From Haemonchus contortus (Eukaryota; Nematoda; Chromadorea; Rhabditida; Trichostrongylidae), in the NCBI GenBank assembly GCA_000469685.2, contig LS997563.1:32359968-32423967 (forward strand): a stretch of DNA of 64,000 bases. The letters run 5' to 3'. Made by a program: the position numbers and the translations under genes. Positions 37,101 through 47,794 of this stretch are shown here, in pieces. Each line of letters starts with the position of its first letter. Within the stretch, counting starts at the first letter, position 1. Under the pieces are notes generated by a model. It saw only the letters and a list, made by a program, of their open reading frames with translations. It had not been told where the DNA came from and made no database searches.

Positions 37101-38148
37101 GAATATGACTGTCCCTCTTGACTTGCATTACATCTAGGATGGGGTGCAGAACGAAGTTTCGACAAGCGTTGCCGGATTAGCAAGCCTAGGACAAGGTTGA
37201 CCATAACTGCTTCCTCGAAGTCAAAATTTTTGTCGATTCAGTAAAGCAAATGGAAAGGCAGAATGTAGGGTTGTGCAACATCAATGAGTCATTTATGATA
37301 TCATTCCTTGGAATCGGCGAATCAAGTATACTTATGTAATAAATGACTTCTTATTAGTTATCACAGCGATAAATTCTTAATAGGGCACTAAATTCCAAAG
37401 AGTGATAGATGTCGAAAAGCTCGAGTTCAGAGCTGTCATCATCAGCATTCTTTGCGAGCCTTCAGTCAATCGCCTGTCTGACCTTATCAGGGCATTCTAA
37501 GATTACTCTTCTAATACTAACTTGTACCGTTTCCTCTTTTCTTTCTGACCCCTTCAAAAAATAGATGACAAAAGAAGTTTGCTTTCGAATTCCTTTTTTT
37601 GCAACCAATTCGAGGTAGTGAAATTGCGCAAGTGGCCAAAAAGGCTCAATTGCGCAATTATGCCGTCTTTCATTTGAAAGATTTTTCTGAGCCCCAACAG
37701 GTCTGTCCACTCCTTTGTTTTCTTAGTGCATTTTTTGGACGACGCTCTTCTTCACTGAGAGAACAGGCTGGATTCTGACCAAATTTACGCAAACAGTCGC
37801 CCATGAATTGGTGACGGCAATGATTTGATCGCAAAGGGTGAGACGGGAGTGACGAACTAAGAGGGTCAAGGTGGGTGTCAGCCTATTATGTAGCTGCATT
37901 TATTGCGATTGCGCTAAGATTTTTTATAGAAAAACCGAGATCAGGCAGTTTTTAGGAAGAAACACAGTGAAGAAAGTGATCCGTAGTAATTTTCTGTCCT
38001 GAAGTAATCAAAAAATTGTAAATAAATGATTGTCACTTACTTGTCCAAGGTCATCGACTACTTTTAGTCGACCATGGTCCTGGTCGAGCACACGAGCACC
38101 CACAGGGATACCTTCGCCGGCTAACGGCTCGATCCATACAAAATCTCC
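14099..38148 (-). CDS. hum-6: Unconventional myosin VII heavy chain (51 exons; first few residues not found)
   Basis: Fifty-one exons join in phase into 2083 residues ending in TAA at 14101-14099. All joins use GT-AG. Domain order is motor, IQ region, MyTH4, FERM, SH3, MyTH4, FERM, the plan of myosin VIIA, and the length is close to the nematode orthologue. Myosin VII is an actin-based motor that carries and anchors cargo at actin protrusions; the tail MyTH4-FERM pairs bind cargo and adaptors. Every expected block is present in order, including a small exon at 15384-15280 that supplies the start of the last FERM lobe. The first mapped codon reads GDFVWIEP and follows a phase-0 acceptor, so a short initiating exon lies upstream (one candidate at 38739-38701). 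Introns hold SINEs and other repeats but no disabling change. Exon coordinates are in the domain entries below. Residue numbers count from this G. Confidence 0.93.
16345..16575 (+). repeat. SINE family A copy in hum-6 intron 47
   Basis: It starts near GATACCCGCACCCGCC, continues through the GGGGCCGGTTAGTCGACACCAG block, and ends near GTCGATCAATGCCGAACACTTC. Each part matches the reverse complement of the 50290-50600 copy in order. The tRNA-like head is missing, so it is 5'-truncated and diverged. Confidence 0.7.
17820..18025 (-). repeat. SINE family A copy in hum-6 intron 42
   Basis: The body matches the family in order: the GGCGTTGATCAATTCCGTC tail side, CATTCGACTTTGATCCAGAG, ATGTGGCCCATACAGTGACT, the GGTGGCTAGCCGATGTAGAA block, and CAACCGACCCCGGAGGG. 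It stops before the tRNA-like head. The copy is 5'-truncated. Confidence 0.75.
19182..20062 (-). CDS. hum-6: hum-6 exons 37-41: second MyTH4 domain
   Basis: Exons: 20062-19944, 19876-19745, 19683-19554, 19463-19323, 19255-19182. Exon 37 is the variable linker ([20 protein letters not shown]). MyTH4-2 reads [18 protein letters not shown], then [52 protein letters not shown] and [14 protein letters not shown]. The exon 37 acceptor is a NAGNAG (TTTTCAGCAG), so one Gln may be optional. The 90-nt intron 39/40 has length divisible by three and no stop. Confidence 0.9.
20352..20510 (-). repeat. SINE family A copy with internal deletion (hum-6 intron 36)
   Basis: The tail-side block (CATTCAAAGTCGTAGTG and the following ~50 nt) is joined directly to head-side sequence (GGGATTTGATCG, GTGTGATAGTGCGCC). 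The middle part present in full copies is missing. Orientation is minus. Confidence 0.6.
20880..21060 (+). mobile_element. Possible Tc1-like transposase N-terminal fragment
   Basis: One frame reads as a helix-turn-helix-like stretch ending in [10 protein letters not shown], reminiscent of the DNA-binding linker (GRP-hook) of Tc1/mariner transposases. Stops interrupt the reading and no catalytic domain follows. It lies in hum-6 intron 36. The call is weak. Confidence 0.3.
21076..21096. repeat. Homopolymer run of 21 C
   Basis: An uninterrupted run of 21 C residues, flanked by further CCT/CCC, lies in hum-6 intron 36 (G-run on the transcribed strand). Length in assemblies is unreliable, and the minus-strand G tract could form a quadruplex. 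Confidence 0.9.
21636..22124 (-). CDS. hum-6: hum-6 exons 34-36: end of first FERM and SH3 domain
   Basis: Exons: 22124-21955, 21898-21804, 21701-21636. Exon 34 completes FERM lobe 3 with [18 protein letters not shown], a strongly conserved myosin VII signature. Exons 35-36 encode the SH3-like fold: [14 protein letters not shown], then a loop with the basic KLVK, then [13 protein letters not shown]. The domain lies between the two MyTH4-FERM units, as in all myosin VII tails. Confidence 0.9.
22182..26938 (-). CDS. hum-6: hum-6 exons 22-33: first MyTH4 domain and most of first FERM
   Basis: Exons: 26938-26777, 26725-26639, 25562-25388, 25334-25199, 25138-25022, 24870-24732, 23868-23695, 23640-23492, 23436-23358, 23304-23134, 23070-22982, 22334-22182. 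The MyTH4 domain runs from about residue 905 ([25 protein letters not shown]) through [16 protein letters not shown] and [17 protein letters not shown] to about 1159. FERM lobe 1 starts at [14 protein letters not shown]; lobe 2 contains [20 protein letters not shown] and [10 protein letters not shown]; lobe 3 begins after [10 protein letters not shown] Ser-rich insert (exon 25) lies between basic MyTH4 segments. The intron between exons 31 and 32 is only 63 nt, a multiple of three with no stop. Confidence 0.92.
23983..24235 (-). repeat. SINE family A copy with 15-nt target duplication (hum-6 intron 27)
   Basis: The element is bounded by AAAAGTCAACTATTA at 23968-23982 and the identical word at 24236-24250. 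It carries the B-box GGTTCGAATCC (minus strand, about 24219-24209) but is cut before the A-box and lost about 12 nt of the head. A 5'-truncated body with perfect flanking duplications is the signature of target-primed retrotransposition. The body is very similar to the 50290-50600 copy. Confidence 0.9.
26500..26582 (+). repeat. SINE family A 3'-tail fragment (hum-6 intron 23)
   Basis: GGGGACGCATCTCTCAGACG, followed by GTTGATCAACGCC and a TTTATCC-repeat end, matches the 3' end of the family. No head or body is recognisable upstream. Confidence 0.6.
26992..29162 (-). CDS. hum-6: hum-6 exons 18-21: IQ lever arm and basic/acidic linker
   Basis: Exons: 29162-29010, 28957-28862, 27786-27661, 27093-26992; residues 729-887. 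Exon 18 carries two IQ-type motifs ([15 protein letters not shown] and [15 protein letters not shown]); exon 19 continues with IQ-like LQAVLRSRQ and IIQFQ. IQ motifs bind calmodulin or light chains. Exon 20 adds another IQ-like segment ([11 protein letters not shown]), then a charged stretch rich in Glu, Lys and Arg. Exon 21 holds LFDFLPAD and a Ser/Asp-rich spacer. No long coiled coil is visible, in keeping with a myosin VII that is not a constitutive dimer. Confidence 0.88.
28655..28745 (-). repeat. Second tRNA-derived element (different from family A)
   Basis: On the minus strand the sequence shows an A-box-like TCTCGGTAGTGAAAGGG and, 30-40 nt on, a B-box-like GGGTTCGAGCCCT. I could not pair a 7-bp acceptor stem, so a functional tRNA gene is unlikely; a tRNA-derived SINE or tRNA relic is more plausible. 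It lies in hum-6 intron 19. Only one copy is seen here. Confidence 0.5.
29228..38148 (-). CDS. hum-6: hum-6 exons 1-17: myosin motor domain
   Basis: Exons (high to low): 38148-38041, 36520-36374, 36281-36185, 35613-35526, 35396-35275, 34673-34581, 34478-34315, 33576-33423, 33361-33285, 33146-32968, 32794-32623, 31538-31422, 31343-31208, 31148-31016, 30965-30842, 30324-30183, 29358-29228; 728 residues. Nucleotide-binding motifs are intact: P-loop GESGAGKT at residues 148-155, switch [10 protein letters not shown] at 197-205, switch [10 protein letters not shown] at 425-432. The actin-binding and relay region includes [14 protein letters not shown]. The converter end reads [14 protein letters not shown]. 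The motor should be an active ATPase. One oddity is Q649 and L654 in [12 protein letters not shown], where myosin VII normally has Arg and Met. Confidence 0.93.
32010..32330 (+). repeat. SINE family A near full-length copy (hum-6 intron 11)
   Basis: The A-box-like TGGTATAGTGG begins at 32015 and the B-box-like GGTTCATGTC lies at 32051-32060. The body follows in full: TAATTGGTACCAGACTCGTC, GGAGGATAAAAGCACTGA, GGCCACATAGGCATTC and ATTGATTAACGCC. It ends in a TTTATCC-type repeat tail. The B-box has changed, so it is probably transcriptionally dead. Confidence 0.85.
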
Positions 38149-38700
38149 CTAAATTGGAGAGCCTTTTTGGGAAATGCTTTCAAATGAAATAAGAGGAAAC
38201 CATTGAAAATGTCTTGTCACGAAATGACCCTTCTCTTCGATGATCTATGCCATCTAGAACTTTGATGCCGGCGCCATGGTTCAAATCTAATCAAGTGTCA
38301 ATGCTTTTTAAATTTCTCTCGATTTCTCGATAACAAATGCGACTTCAAAGAAAACCCCTAAAAAGTTTAGGTCGAACGATTAAGGACGTTCTCCGATTAG
38401 GCAGGCAGTTATCAGAGTAATTTATTGGCCTAAATGTCTGAGGTGAGTTTTCATGGAAATTTAGTGACTTCGCACTGAAGGGCTATTATGGTTCTTCATT
38501 CATCGGGCAGCTCCCACAGTACCCTCATCATCTTATTCTCATTCCCACATAAGGAGGACAGAAAGGTTTCCCGTTGATTAATTTCGATTCAGCATGTGCC
38601 CACGCGCTCACTTCTCGCTCCGTTTTGCAGAGGAGTTGGATGGTGACAGTGTAAGGACTTGTAGACAAGCTGATCAACAAGCCTTTGCTTTTTTTCTTAC

Positions 38701-38739
38701 CTCTTTAGGTACCCGAATAAGATAGACCCGGAAAAGCTT
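38701..38739 (-). other. hum-6: Candidate upstream coding exon of hum-6 (unproven)
   Basis: An AG acceptor at 38741-38740 and a strong GTAAGAA donor at 38700 bound 39 nt. Read in phase 0 they give KLFRVYLIRVPKE directly before GDFVWIEP. Hydrophobic residues just before the GD(F/Y)VW motif are usual in myosin VII. There is no ATG in this exon, so a further start exon would be required, or the true first exon is elsewhere. Confidence 0.3.
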
Positions 38740-41700
38740 CTAATTCTTGGGCGAATATCGATTCGGAACTGATCCCAGCATTATTAACATCATGCTAGCA
38801 AAGCCACGTGATCCCACTACTTCTGTCTCGCCATCACTAGCCAAAGAGAACGCCCATTTAAAAGTCCAAGTTTTATGGCCCAAGAAAAGCTGTCTTCAAT
38901 GGTTTAGAGGCAATACCGAGCGTTCCTACTCCGTAAAACTCGTCCAATAACACCATCATTTATGAAGAACTTTCTATAGAAAGCAGCGGTAAGTTTTGGG
39001 AGGGATTAATCATCCGTTTGATGAATGAAAAAGAAAGAAAGTCTGTGAGTGAGATTGTAAAGAACAAAAGTGTTTTCAAAAGTAATAAATAAATATTGAA
39101 GACGAAATTCAGAAAAAAAGCAAAACAAGGATCCAGTAGTAGGGATAAAGTGCTTCAGGTGATTCTCAGCCATATTATAGACCCTTCAAGGAGACTAGTT
39201 GGTTATGAAAAGCTATTCTTCTTTCTAAACATTTTTTTTCAGAGTTCTGTTGTCGGACTATCAAAGAGTTTCGCTACAGAAGTGAACGACAGAACGTCTC
39301 CCACGCAATATCTGTAGAGTCAGACAGTGGAGTGATAGACTTTCGAATGTGTGATTTTGCATGAAAGTCTGATAGTCGCCTACAAGTCATAATTCCCTTA
39401 TCAATGAGCTCGGTCTGAGAAAAACGTTGAATGGTAAATAAAAGGGCACTAACATTCCTTGTTAAATATAGTACAGGTGCTTCTCGGCTGGAAATAAGGA
39501 AACGCCTCTATCGTTAAAAGGAAATACCACTGAAATTCGTTGAGAGTAGAAGGCCACCCCACTCAATAGGTTGGTACTTCTAACATAGTCCCCATTTTGT
39601 TGCTTCCACTTTTCCTTTAAACTTAACAAAATTTTGGAGAAATCCTTAAAAGGGTCAATCTCGTGTATATTTGCAAAATCTCTATCAAAAGCGTTTTTGT
39701 ATATAGCTTAAAATCGTCACTGTCCGGCAAGTACCCATGCTTGACGTCTCATAATAAAATAATCAAGTAAATAAATAAAGCTTCATGTGAGTACTGAGCT
39801 ATACAGATTTATTTGCTTAAGAGTGCTGTGACAGAAGCAAGAATGGTGAGGGCGGTTGATTCTGCTGCGAAGGCAGTTGATGAACTAAATGGAGCAATAT
39901 CAAGAACTCTCCCGAAAGGGAAAAACGGGATAGGCTTGAGTACAAGTCACCCGTGCTTATACTGAGTAGATCATAAGTGCTTGGGAAAAGCTGAAGCAAA
40001 GTTCCAATCCATTCAGGTATCATGCTTCTTAAATGACACATATACTGCACAAAAAAATCCGAGGTGAAATCAATTTCGGTACTTCGTCATCACACTCGTG
40101 GTTCTGGAAACAAATCCCAGTTGAGAAGTCATCCAATCATTTCGCTCCTTCCCGATTAGCCAGAGCTTGAAAGCTCAATGGACTAAAAGATTGACTTAAA
40201 CTTGGTTGCTCTCTAAAACTGGTACATGACAAAGCCGCTTTGGAAGGTGGACACGACATCGAATGGAGGTCGATTGCGTGAGCGCATCTTAAGAAGGGAT
40301 TGATCCCCGTTCAAAAACCGAGAACTTCTCCTTCTACATGTCTACAGTCTTCGATCATTCGATTGGAGCAACGGTCGAATGAACATTTCTGTTTTCAGGA
40401 TTGTTCAAAGATATATCGATCGAATTTCATCTTAGTGTCGGGACGTACATAGTATCTATGTCTCTCGTAAAGGTAGTCGTTTGTGGATCCAAAATTTGAT
40501 TTGATGTCATTTTCCACAGCACTTTGATACTACTAAAGGAGCAGGCCCTAAAACCCAGAGGGTGTGAGAAAGATAGGTCTTAATGGAATCAGAACGCGTG
40601 GGCTAGGTTGTTCGGGAATGTCACGTAGCACAGGAGCCCTCCCATTTGAGACAAACTCTTTTCCTTCGGTGCTCGCACTTCACCAAACTTCTGTCGTAAC
40701 CACTGCTGGGTTAGGCAATGAAGAAAAGAATTCTTTTTAGATCTTCAAGTAATTCCCCTATTGTGAGGCAGGGGTGTCAAGCCGGTGAATCAATCGGCAG
40801 AGCACTGGCTACGATATTTACAGACAAGATCCTACCCCGAAGCTTTGACGAAAACAAGCTCTTCGTCTGGTAACTATTTTTTTTAGTGAAGATAGTGAAA
40901 AGAACGAAGTTGTTGGGAGCTTTGAAATTCTGCAAAAATTACAAATGTAACTATATGTATAATAGTAGAATAAATACCTTTTCTCAATTTCAAACAGCCC
41001 TCACCTCAATGGTACGAGATGTTCATCCCAAATGGGAAATGAAAAGAAGAAAAAGGGTCGAAATCTCACTGTGTTTGATTTTTTGGTATTGACAGCTTCG
41101 TTCTAACCAAATTTGTAGCTACCCTTGGGTATCTTGAAAGCTAAAATGATGGACCCTTCTATAGCTAATGAGAGTGAACGAGCCCCTACTGAAGATCAGT
41201 CCAGGTAAAATTCGTTTGAATATTTACAAGCATTCCTAAAGCTTACGAGATCATCGTTCCCGCTAGAACAGGAGGCTTCTGGGAGCGCGGACTTTGAGAC
41301 AGATTAAATCTGACAGCCGTATTGTAATCTGATAATCTTGCCTAATTACAACAGATATGGTGTCTGATAAATGAGCAAAGGACTTTACAACACAGACGCG
41401 ACCGACAAATTTCAGTGAAAATTAGCTCGAAGACCGTGCCAAGGAAAAAACGAACAGAAGAAGGACTCACCTTTGTAACGAGAACCATCGTCTGCACTAG
41501 GACATCACCAGATAATCGCTGAAATCGGTTTCTTGAGAGATGAGAGAAAGTCGATTAGTTTTTCATGTACAGAATTTTTTGCAATGACGATAGAACAACA
41601 ACGAAGGACTCGAGGACGAATCGGAAACGATCGGAATGCGAACACTTTGGATATGGTCGTAATGCGCACGCATTGCACCAATAGAACAGGAATCGACAGC

Positions 41701-42300
41701 GTTTTTTTGCTGGCAAAACCCATTAGACGCTTGAATGAGGCTGACAAGTATGAGTTAGGCTGAATGGAACGACTGAGACACCATTTTAATCTATACAAGC
41801 TGCAACCAAACGAGAGTCTTTGAGACTATGGGCCGAAAGTGGCGCTTGCAACTCTGAAACCCCTCCTCTCACATTAACAAGTTTCGAGCAACTTGAGCTG
41901 ATCTTCAGATGTGTTTTACAGTGCAATTAACCTACAAGTACTGTAAAAACATAAAGCCATACCTAAACTTCGCTCAGTTTGACCAAAATTTTCGACTTTG
42001 CCCGGTCTCCCAGATTGCCGAGCATAAGGAAGGCGAGAAACATAATCGAACGGGAATACGATTTTCTCTAAAGGTCATCCAGGGGGTAAGGATGTCCAGA
42101 GTTTCGGTTGGCCTTGGTTTTCGTTTTAAGTCTAGTTGATTCTTCAGGAACAATCGGGTAAGGAGAGGTTTTTCGTTTAGACTGTCAACACAATTTTTAA
42201 TGGGCCCTAATCGGCTCGGTAAGTGCTTTGTTTGAGCCGGATATGTCAATAAAAATATCTCAAATGTCATGTACTATGGTTGAGCACACGGCGTGGTACG

Positions 42301-42360
42301 AGTTTCCTTCCTTTTCGTGTAATTGTGCAGAGTTTCCTTCCTTTTCGTGTAATTATGCAG
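42301..42360. repeat. 30-nt tandem duplication
   Basis: The unit at 42301-42330 is repeated at 42331-42360 with a single G/A difference. It is isolated, with no further copies seen. Confidence 0.9.
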
Positions 42361-44069
42361 ATTAAGTAGAAATATGTAATGAGCTCGCAAAAGAAATTAT
42401 AGGGAAACACAGTTAAGGTTCTCTGTAGGACAGCTAAGATGGAAAAGTCTGGAAACAAATGGAAAAGGAGTAGAAAAGTTCGGTAATCAAAATTAGTGAA
42501 AAAGAATCGATATGTACACAGAAGTCTGGTAAAAGACTCACATTTGACTCGTTGGCGGGTTACCAAAAATGCTTTTACTCGACACCCACACATACCCACC
42601 ACTTGCTTTGATCACAAAAAATAACAAAAGATCACAAAAAACAATTCAACATCATAGTCTAATGTAGAGCTTTCTTTCCCTTGTTAGAGCAGCTGGAAGG
42701 TATGGCTAGGGTATCGACTGAGAAAGGCTTCATTCGTACCCTACCCATACCGATCACTTGTTCTAACAAATCAGATGAAAAAACAATTCAAGACAACAAG
42801 GTAAAAAGCTATTTCTATCGGGTTTTCCGATGATAGACGGTCATCAAAGGCTCGGCAGAGCAATGGGAGCGTTGTCAGCAAGTGTGCGCAGTGTTTGCGA
42901 ACGCTACACGATGTTCGCGTCGAACGTACTGAGCTTCTCCAAATAAGGCGAACCCAAGACACTGTCGCCAAATGTCGTGTTGACTGCGTAAGTTTCGATC
43001 GACGAGAAAATTAGCACTCAAAGAGGAGGTTTCTTCAGAGTCCGACTCCCGACTTTCTACAGAGCGAGATTGGTGAGTGGTTTGATGTGGATGTGGAGTT
43101 TTCTGGTATGAATAAATGAACGAAGAATGTGGAAAGCCTGCATTAATATCGACAAGAACTTATGCCAGAGAAAGTACAGCCTTAGTAGATCTAGCGCATG
43201 GTCGGCTGTCTATAATCTGTCCTCCAAAACGGGTCAACGTACGATAGAGTTTGGCCGGCTGAGAGACAACAGCACATCGTCGGCGTCGAGGAAACGGGGG
43301 AGACACTGATCAGCCAGTTAATGGAACATGATAAATCGATATCCCTCGGAGAACAATACTACGGAAGAATCAATGCTATGGTGACCGAAAAGTAGGTGGC
43401 GAAGTGGGGATGGCACGGGCTTATACTGAACTAGACCGTGGAAGAATACGAGAACGGGTTCCCGAACAGGTTGGACGCCACTACAATTGCTAGATCTGCA
43501 TGAATGAGCCAGTTAGTAGATAAAAGGCTTTAGAGCGGAACGTTCGTTCATCTGAGAACAAGGGTAGACTTCCAGGAGCTTTTTTCAGCGAAATTTTAAA
43601 CTCTGATAATGATTTCCGGGGTATGCCAAGGCATCGGCTTTCAATAATTGATCTGAGGGTGGTGAATGGTACAAAACTTGAGTAAGGCTCCCAGCTACCA
43701 GCCCCTATAGTCTCAAACCTTCTTCCAAGCCAGATGATTTGAAAAGAATCGTTCGTTTAAACGAGCAAAAAGCAACAGTTCGTAGAAGAAAACAAGGTTC
43801 CAGATGGCTTAGCAACTTGTGTCTGCTGGTAGAAGACAATTAAATGGTGTCGACTCGTTCAGAAACAATCTGACCGCGCAAATGGGGTAGTTTGAGCAAG
43901 CAAACGATTGCGTGTTTCTGGGTGAGGATTGGGGTCTGGGTTAACGTGTTATGTCTCCAGCGACAAAAGGATGTTCAACTGAATATTAAGCTATGTATGT
44001 ATGACTCTGGATGGTGGTGGTGTGGTGGTAAGCAACGCAATGTCAAACACGCATGGTCAAAGAAAGAAA

Positions 44070-44160
44070 CCCTTGATCGGTATTCACCTAGGGATACAAA
44101 GTCTTCCATCCTTCCGGGGTCGGTTAGTTGATCTGAGAGGATGGAAGGGATGACTGAACT
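44070..44160 (+). repeat. SINE family A fragment
   Basis: TTCCATCCTTCCGGGGTCGG, followed by TTAGTTGATCTGAGAGGATG, matches the central block of the family. It is diverged, and neither head nor tail is clear. Confidence 0.55.
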
Positions 44161-47100
44161 TTAGCTGTTAACCGAAAACCGTTGTGTCGCCCAAATGTGC
44201 ATTCAGGACACCTCTAAAATTTGGAATGGAAGTGGGATAAAGGGCCGTGGTGGGATATATACAAAATGGAAACAGAATTCTGATGAATTTGTTCCTTTTT
44301 CCTTGTCTTTTTTTTCTTTTTCCTGCTTTCCTGGTGAATTCTCTAGGAATCATCCTGTTATTTATTTATGGGGAATTCATTCCAAAATTATTCCTTCAAT
44401 GGAGATCAGATTGTTGTATTCCAATGGCTGCTGGACTCCAAGGATGGCGAGTATGGACAAAACTTGGACATCGGGAGGAATCTGAACCTGTTCTTGTGAT
44501 TTTTAGGCCTTGCCTATGTGTCTGTAGCCCTCCATCCTTTTCAGACAATAATGATAGGTAACAAAACGAAAATAAGGCTGAACTTGGTTACTGGGCCGTT
44601 TTCGTCAAGGAGGTCTCCATCCGCAGGCTGGTAGTCCAGCTCATTTGCCTTACTTAGCAGCTACTAGCAATCCAAGCAAACACTTTTGTCATCTCAGAAC
44701 GGTACAATGAGGGAAGGGACACATAATGAGGTAATCGTGTTTCAATAAAGAGAACGAGTTTCAACGATCTTCGATGTGACTGATAATGAAAGCCTTGGCT
44801 GCTTTTGCATACACTTCTTTCGGCTTAGGAATGTGAAAAGCTCACAGAGTTGGAGTTTCAAAGATTACTCTTCTATTAGTTCGATCAATTTATCGAAATA
44901 GGCATGGTCAAAATGAAGCTCAGCTATACGATTAGCAGGCGCTTCAGATTCAATGAAGTGGCAAGGTATAATCGAAAATAAACAGCTATAACCTTCAGCC
45001 ATTATCAAGATTTTCCGTCGAGAAGAGCAGAAATCGTTTATGAATAAATGCTTTCCCTTAACTAGTCTACGACTCACTTCAGTGCAGCTCATGATACCAA
45101 GATAGCTTTGAAGGGAGCAGCAAACAGCTTCTGTAAGTGTATCTGATGCGATTAACAGATCAACAAATGACTTAGGCAGTTTGTTTCACCCAGATTCTAT
45201 AGGACTGATGGGGAGAGGGGGTGGGGGAAGGAGTGGGAGAGCGATAAAGACGAGGGTAAAAGTTAATTGGACTGTAGTAAGAATACTTTTCGGGCTCGGT
45301 CTCAAGTGGTAATTCAATAGTTCTCAGAATCAGGGTAGCCGAAAGAAAAAGTGTTAACAATTCCGATAAGAGTGAAGGTTGCCCTTCAAATGCGCGTGTG
45401 CGCCTGGGAGATTATGATTTCGAGCAAAGTGGCATAAGAAAGCATTCAGGAAAACGTAGCGACGTTATGCAAACAACACCGCGGACAGGCCGCAGAATGC
45501 TGCATTTGGAAAAAAGAAAGTAACTATGATACCTACGAAGGTGTATGTGAAACTACAAACCAGGAAGCAACGATTATTTTCGTTTTTGAAGGAATACCCG
45601 GAACCGCCTTTTACAATTTGAATTCCCATGATGGTGAGACTAATGATTTTCGCCTGATTTTGCCGATAAGGCTGATCAATAAATAAGCATGAGAAAGGGT
45701 CAATGACAGCACTAAAACTTTGGAAACTTCTTCTTTTTCGGGAAATCCGCACAATTACTGCACTTGTGAAATACTTCATCAGTTATCATTTTACTCTTTT
45801 TCACTGTTTGAGCTTCAAAGTGGAAGATACATCCAAGGAAAAAAAAGGTATTTACTCAGAGAAAGAGAGCTCAAAGGAAACAAAAATTCCATTTAAGGGT
45901 TCAAGTGTTGCGGTCAAACAATGAATATTTTAGGGAATTCTGGGAAGAATGCTCAAAGGAGGAGTGAAACGAAAGAAATACCGAAGAAGCACGGAAGGAA
46001 TATGTCATAGGCAGAATGTGACGACTCTACACTTTTGAGGAAATCCCCAGGAAAACAATACTCATATGATTTATTCTCCATTTTCGCGAAAGTCTGTCGG
46101 CCCTCGACATCCAAATTGTATGTACTGCCATTTATTACCCCGCTATAAAGTATGCTTCAACTGCTATTGGAACCTCCAAAGGTTAATTTCTTAGCATTGA
46201 GTGACAGGATATGTGGAATCACCAGTGAAGTCAGCTGGTACGGTTGGGCTCTTGTGACGATAAGAATCACATTTAGAAAGAAGAATGCGAACGTCTGACC
46301 TCATTAATGTCTACTACCGGAACACTTGAAGGGAACATAATTATATGAATGGAGTTACTTTTGAAATGAAGAAAACTCGAAGAAAGTTCTGATTGATGGC
46401 AACAATTCGGTCTTTCACAAATTACAGGCGGAGGGCAGGTCCACTATGATTCCCTCGCGGATTGTTGAATATGCACGAATTCGAGTGAAATTACTAAAGG
46501 ATGCTCTCCTGGTCTGAAAAGCTGAATGGGGAACTAAGGGATACAACAGAGGGTATCATGAGCAAGTTGGGAGTAGGAATAACGAGTGTGAAAAGCCGAC
46601 ATGGCTGCGCCTAGATGCGGGTCTCCAACAAAGGTGGCGCTCTTGAGAGCTCGTTCGTTTGACAGAAAATCGAAAAGAACCGATCGAAGTGTAACGAACG
46701 ACTGGACAGCGCAAATATTGAATCCGACTGGGATATTACGCTAGACTACATGTCGTTTAAATACCTAAGCGATGTATTTATCAAGTACACCGGCTACTGT
46801 AACTAATTAAAAGACCAATGATTTATGGTGCCTCAAAAAGGAGACAGTGTAAAAAGGTTCCAAGTAGCTGACACTTCAAGGGTACTGATAGCGATTTCTC
46901 CTGATGAGAAGCTAGTGAATGGAATCAGATGGCATGTATTTATCTAATTCTGTTACTGCTTGCTATCTAGAGTAACGAAGGCGATACTACCAATGAATGG
47001 TGAATTTCAACGGATTTTCTACATTCATAACACCATCAGTAGAAGTTTTGGTGGAAAGAAATAAAAGGGAGTCGCCCATTCGAGATTCTGCTAAATCCAT

Positions 47101-47746
47101 GCGATGTTATAAAAAGAGCTCAGTCAGAGCTGAATTAACAGCTTGAATTATGATTCGATTACGACAAAAAAGGAAACTATTGGCAAATACGAGGAAAAGT
47201 GCGGTTCGAAATTTCGAAAAGGACAGGAAAAATACTTCCCCCATGAGATCAGAGAGCCACAATTACTCCTTGAGTAATGACACATGGAATAAGGTGCAGG
47301 AAGAATGGAAAATGAATCACAGAAACTCTTGTTCAATCATCGATGTAAATCAATCATAAAAATGGCTGTTTTTCCACTTGTAGATACCATTAATTAATTC
47401 ATTCGGTTATTGAATATAATTCACGAATATTAGTTAGCCAACAACAGAAATAAGGGCTACCAGATTTGGCAGATTATCTACGAGTAACGAGAAAATGCGG
47501 TAAATCGTCGAGACAAGAGGGTAAGTTCTGAATACTGAGGAAAACCTCCAAAAACTGAAAGGAAGTTGTTGAAATGGATTGAACGGATAGACATCGCAAA
47601 AATTGATTCTAGCTGGAATCATTGATGAGGCTTTATGTCATTACCAGGAAAAATACAAAAAAAATCAACTTCAGTTGCCTTCAAGCACGTCAGATATCTT
47701 AAATAAATGTAAAGAGTAAATTTGATAGAAAATAAGGAGAACTAGT

Positions 47747-47794
47747 ACTTCACGACCGCGTAACTAATAATGGTTAGTTAGTTAGTCGTGAAGT
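47747..47794. repeat. 48-nt imperfect hairpin
   Basis: ACTTCACGAC at 47747-47756 is the inverse of GTCGTGAAGT at 47785-47794. Inside it, TAACTAA at 47761-47767 pairs with TTAGTTA at 47774-47780, giving a nested stem. It could be a tiny foldback remnant; no transcript evidence can be read from sequence. Confidence 0.6.

Noticed and set aside
44865..45092. Minus-strand frame ending in AELHFDHAYFDKLIELIEE
   Set aside because: Locally protein-like, but isolated, with no clear acceptor or neighbouring exon; not en
46730..46800. FKYLSDVFIKY-like reading resembling the LINE reverse-transcriptase C-terminal motif
   Set aside because: Only a dozen residues, with stops on both sides; too weak to call a second LINE.
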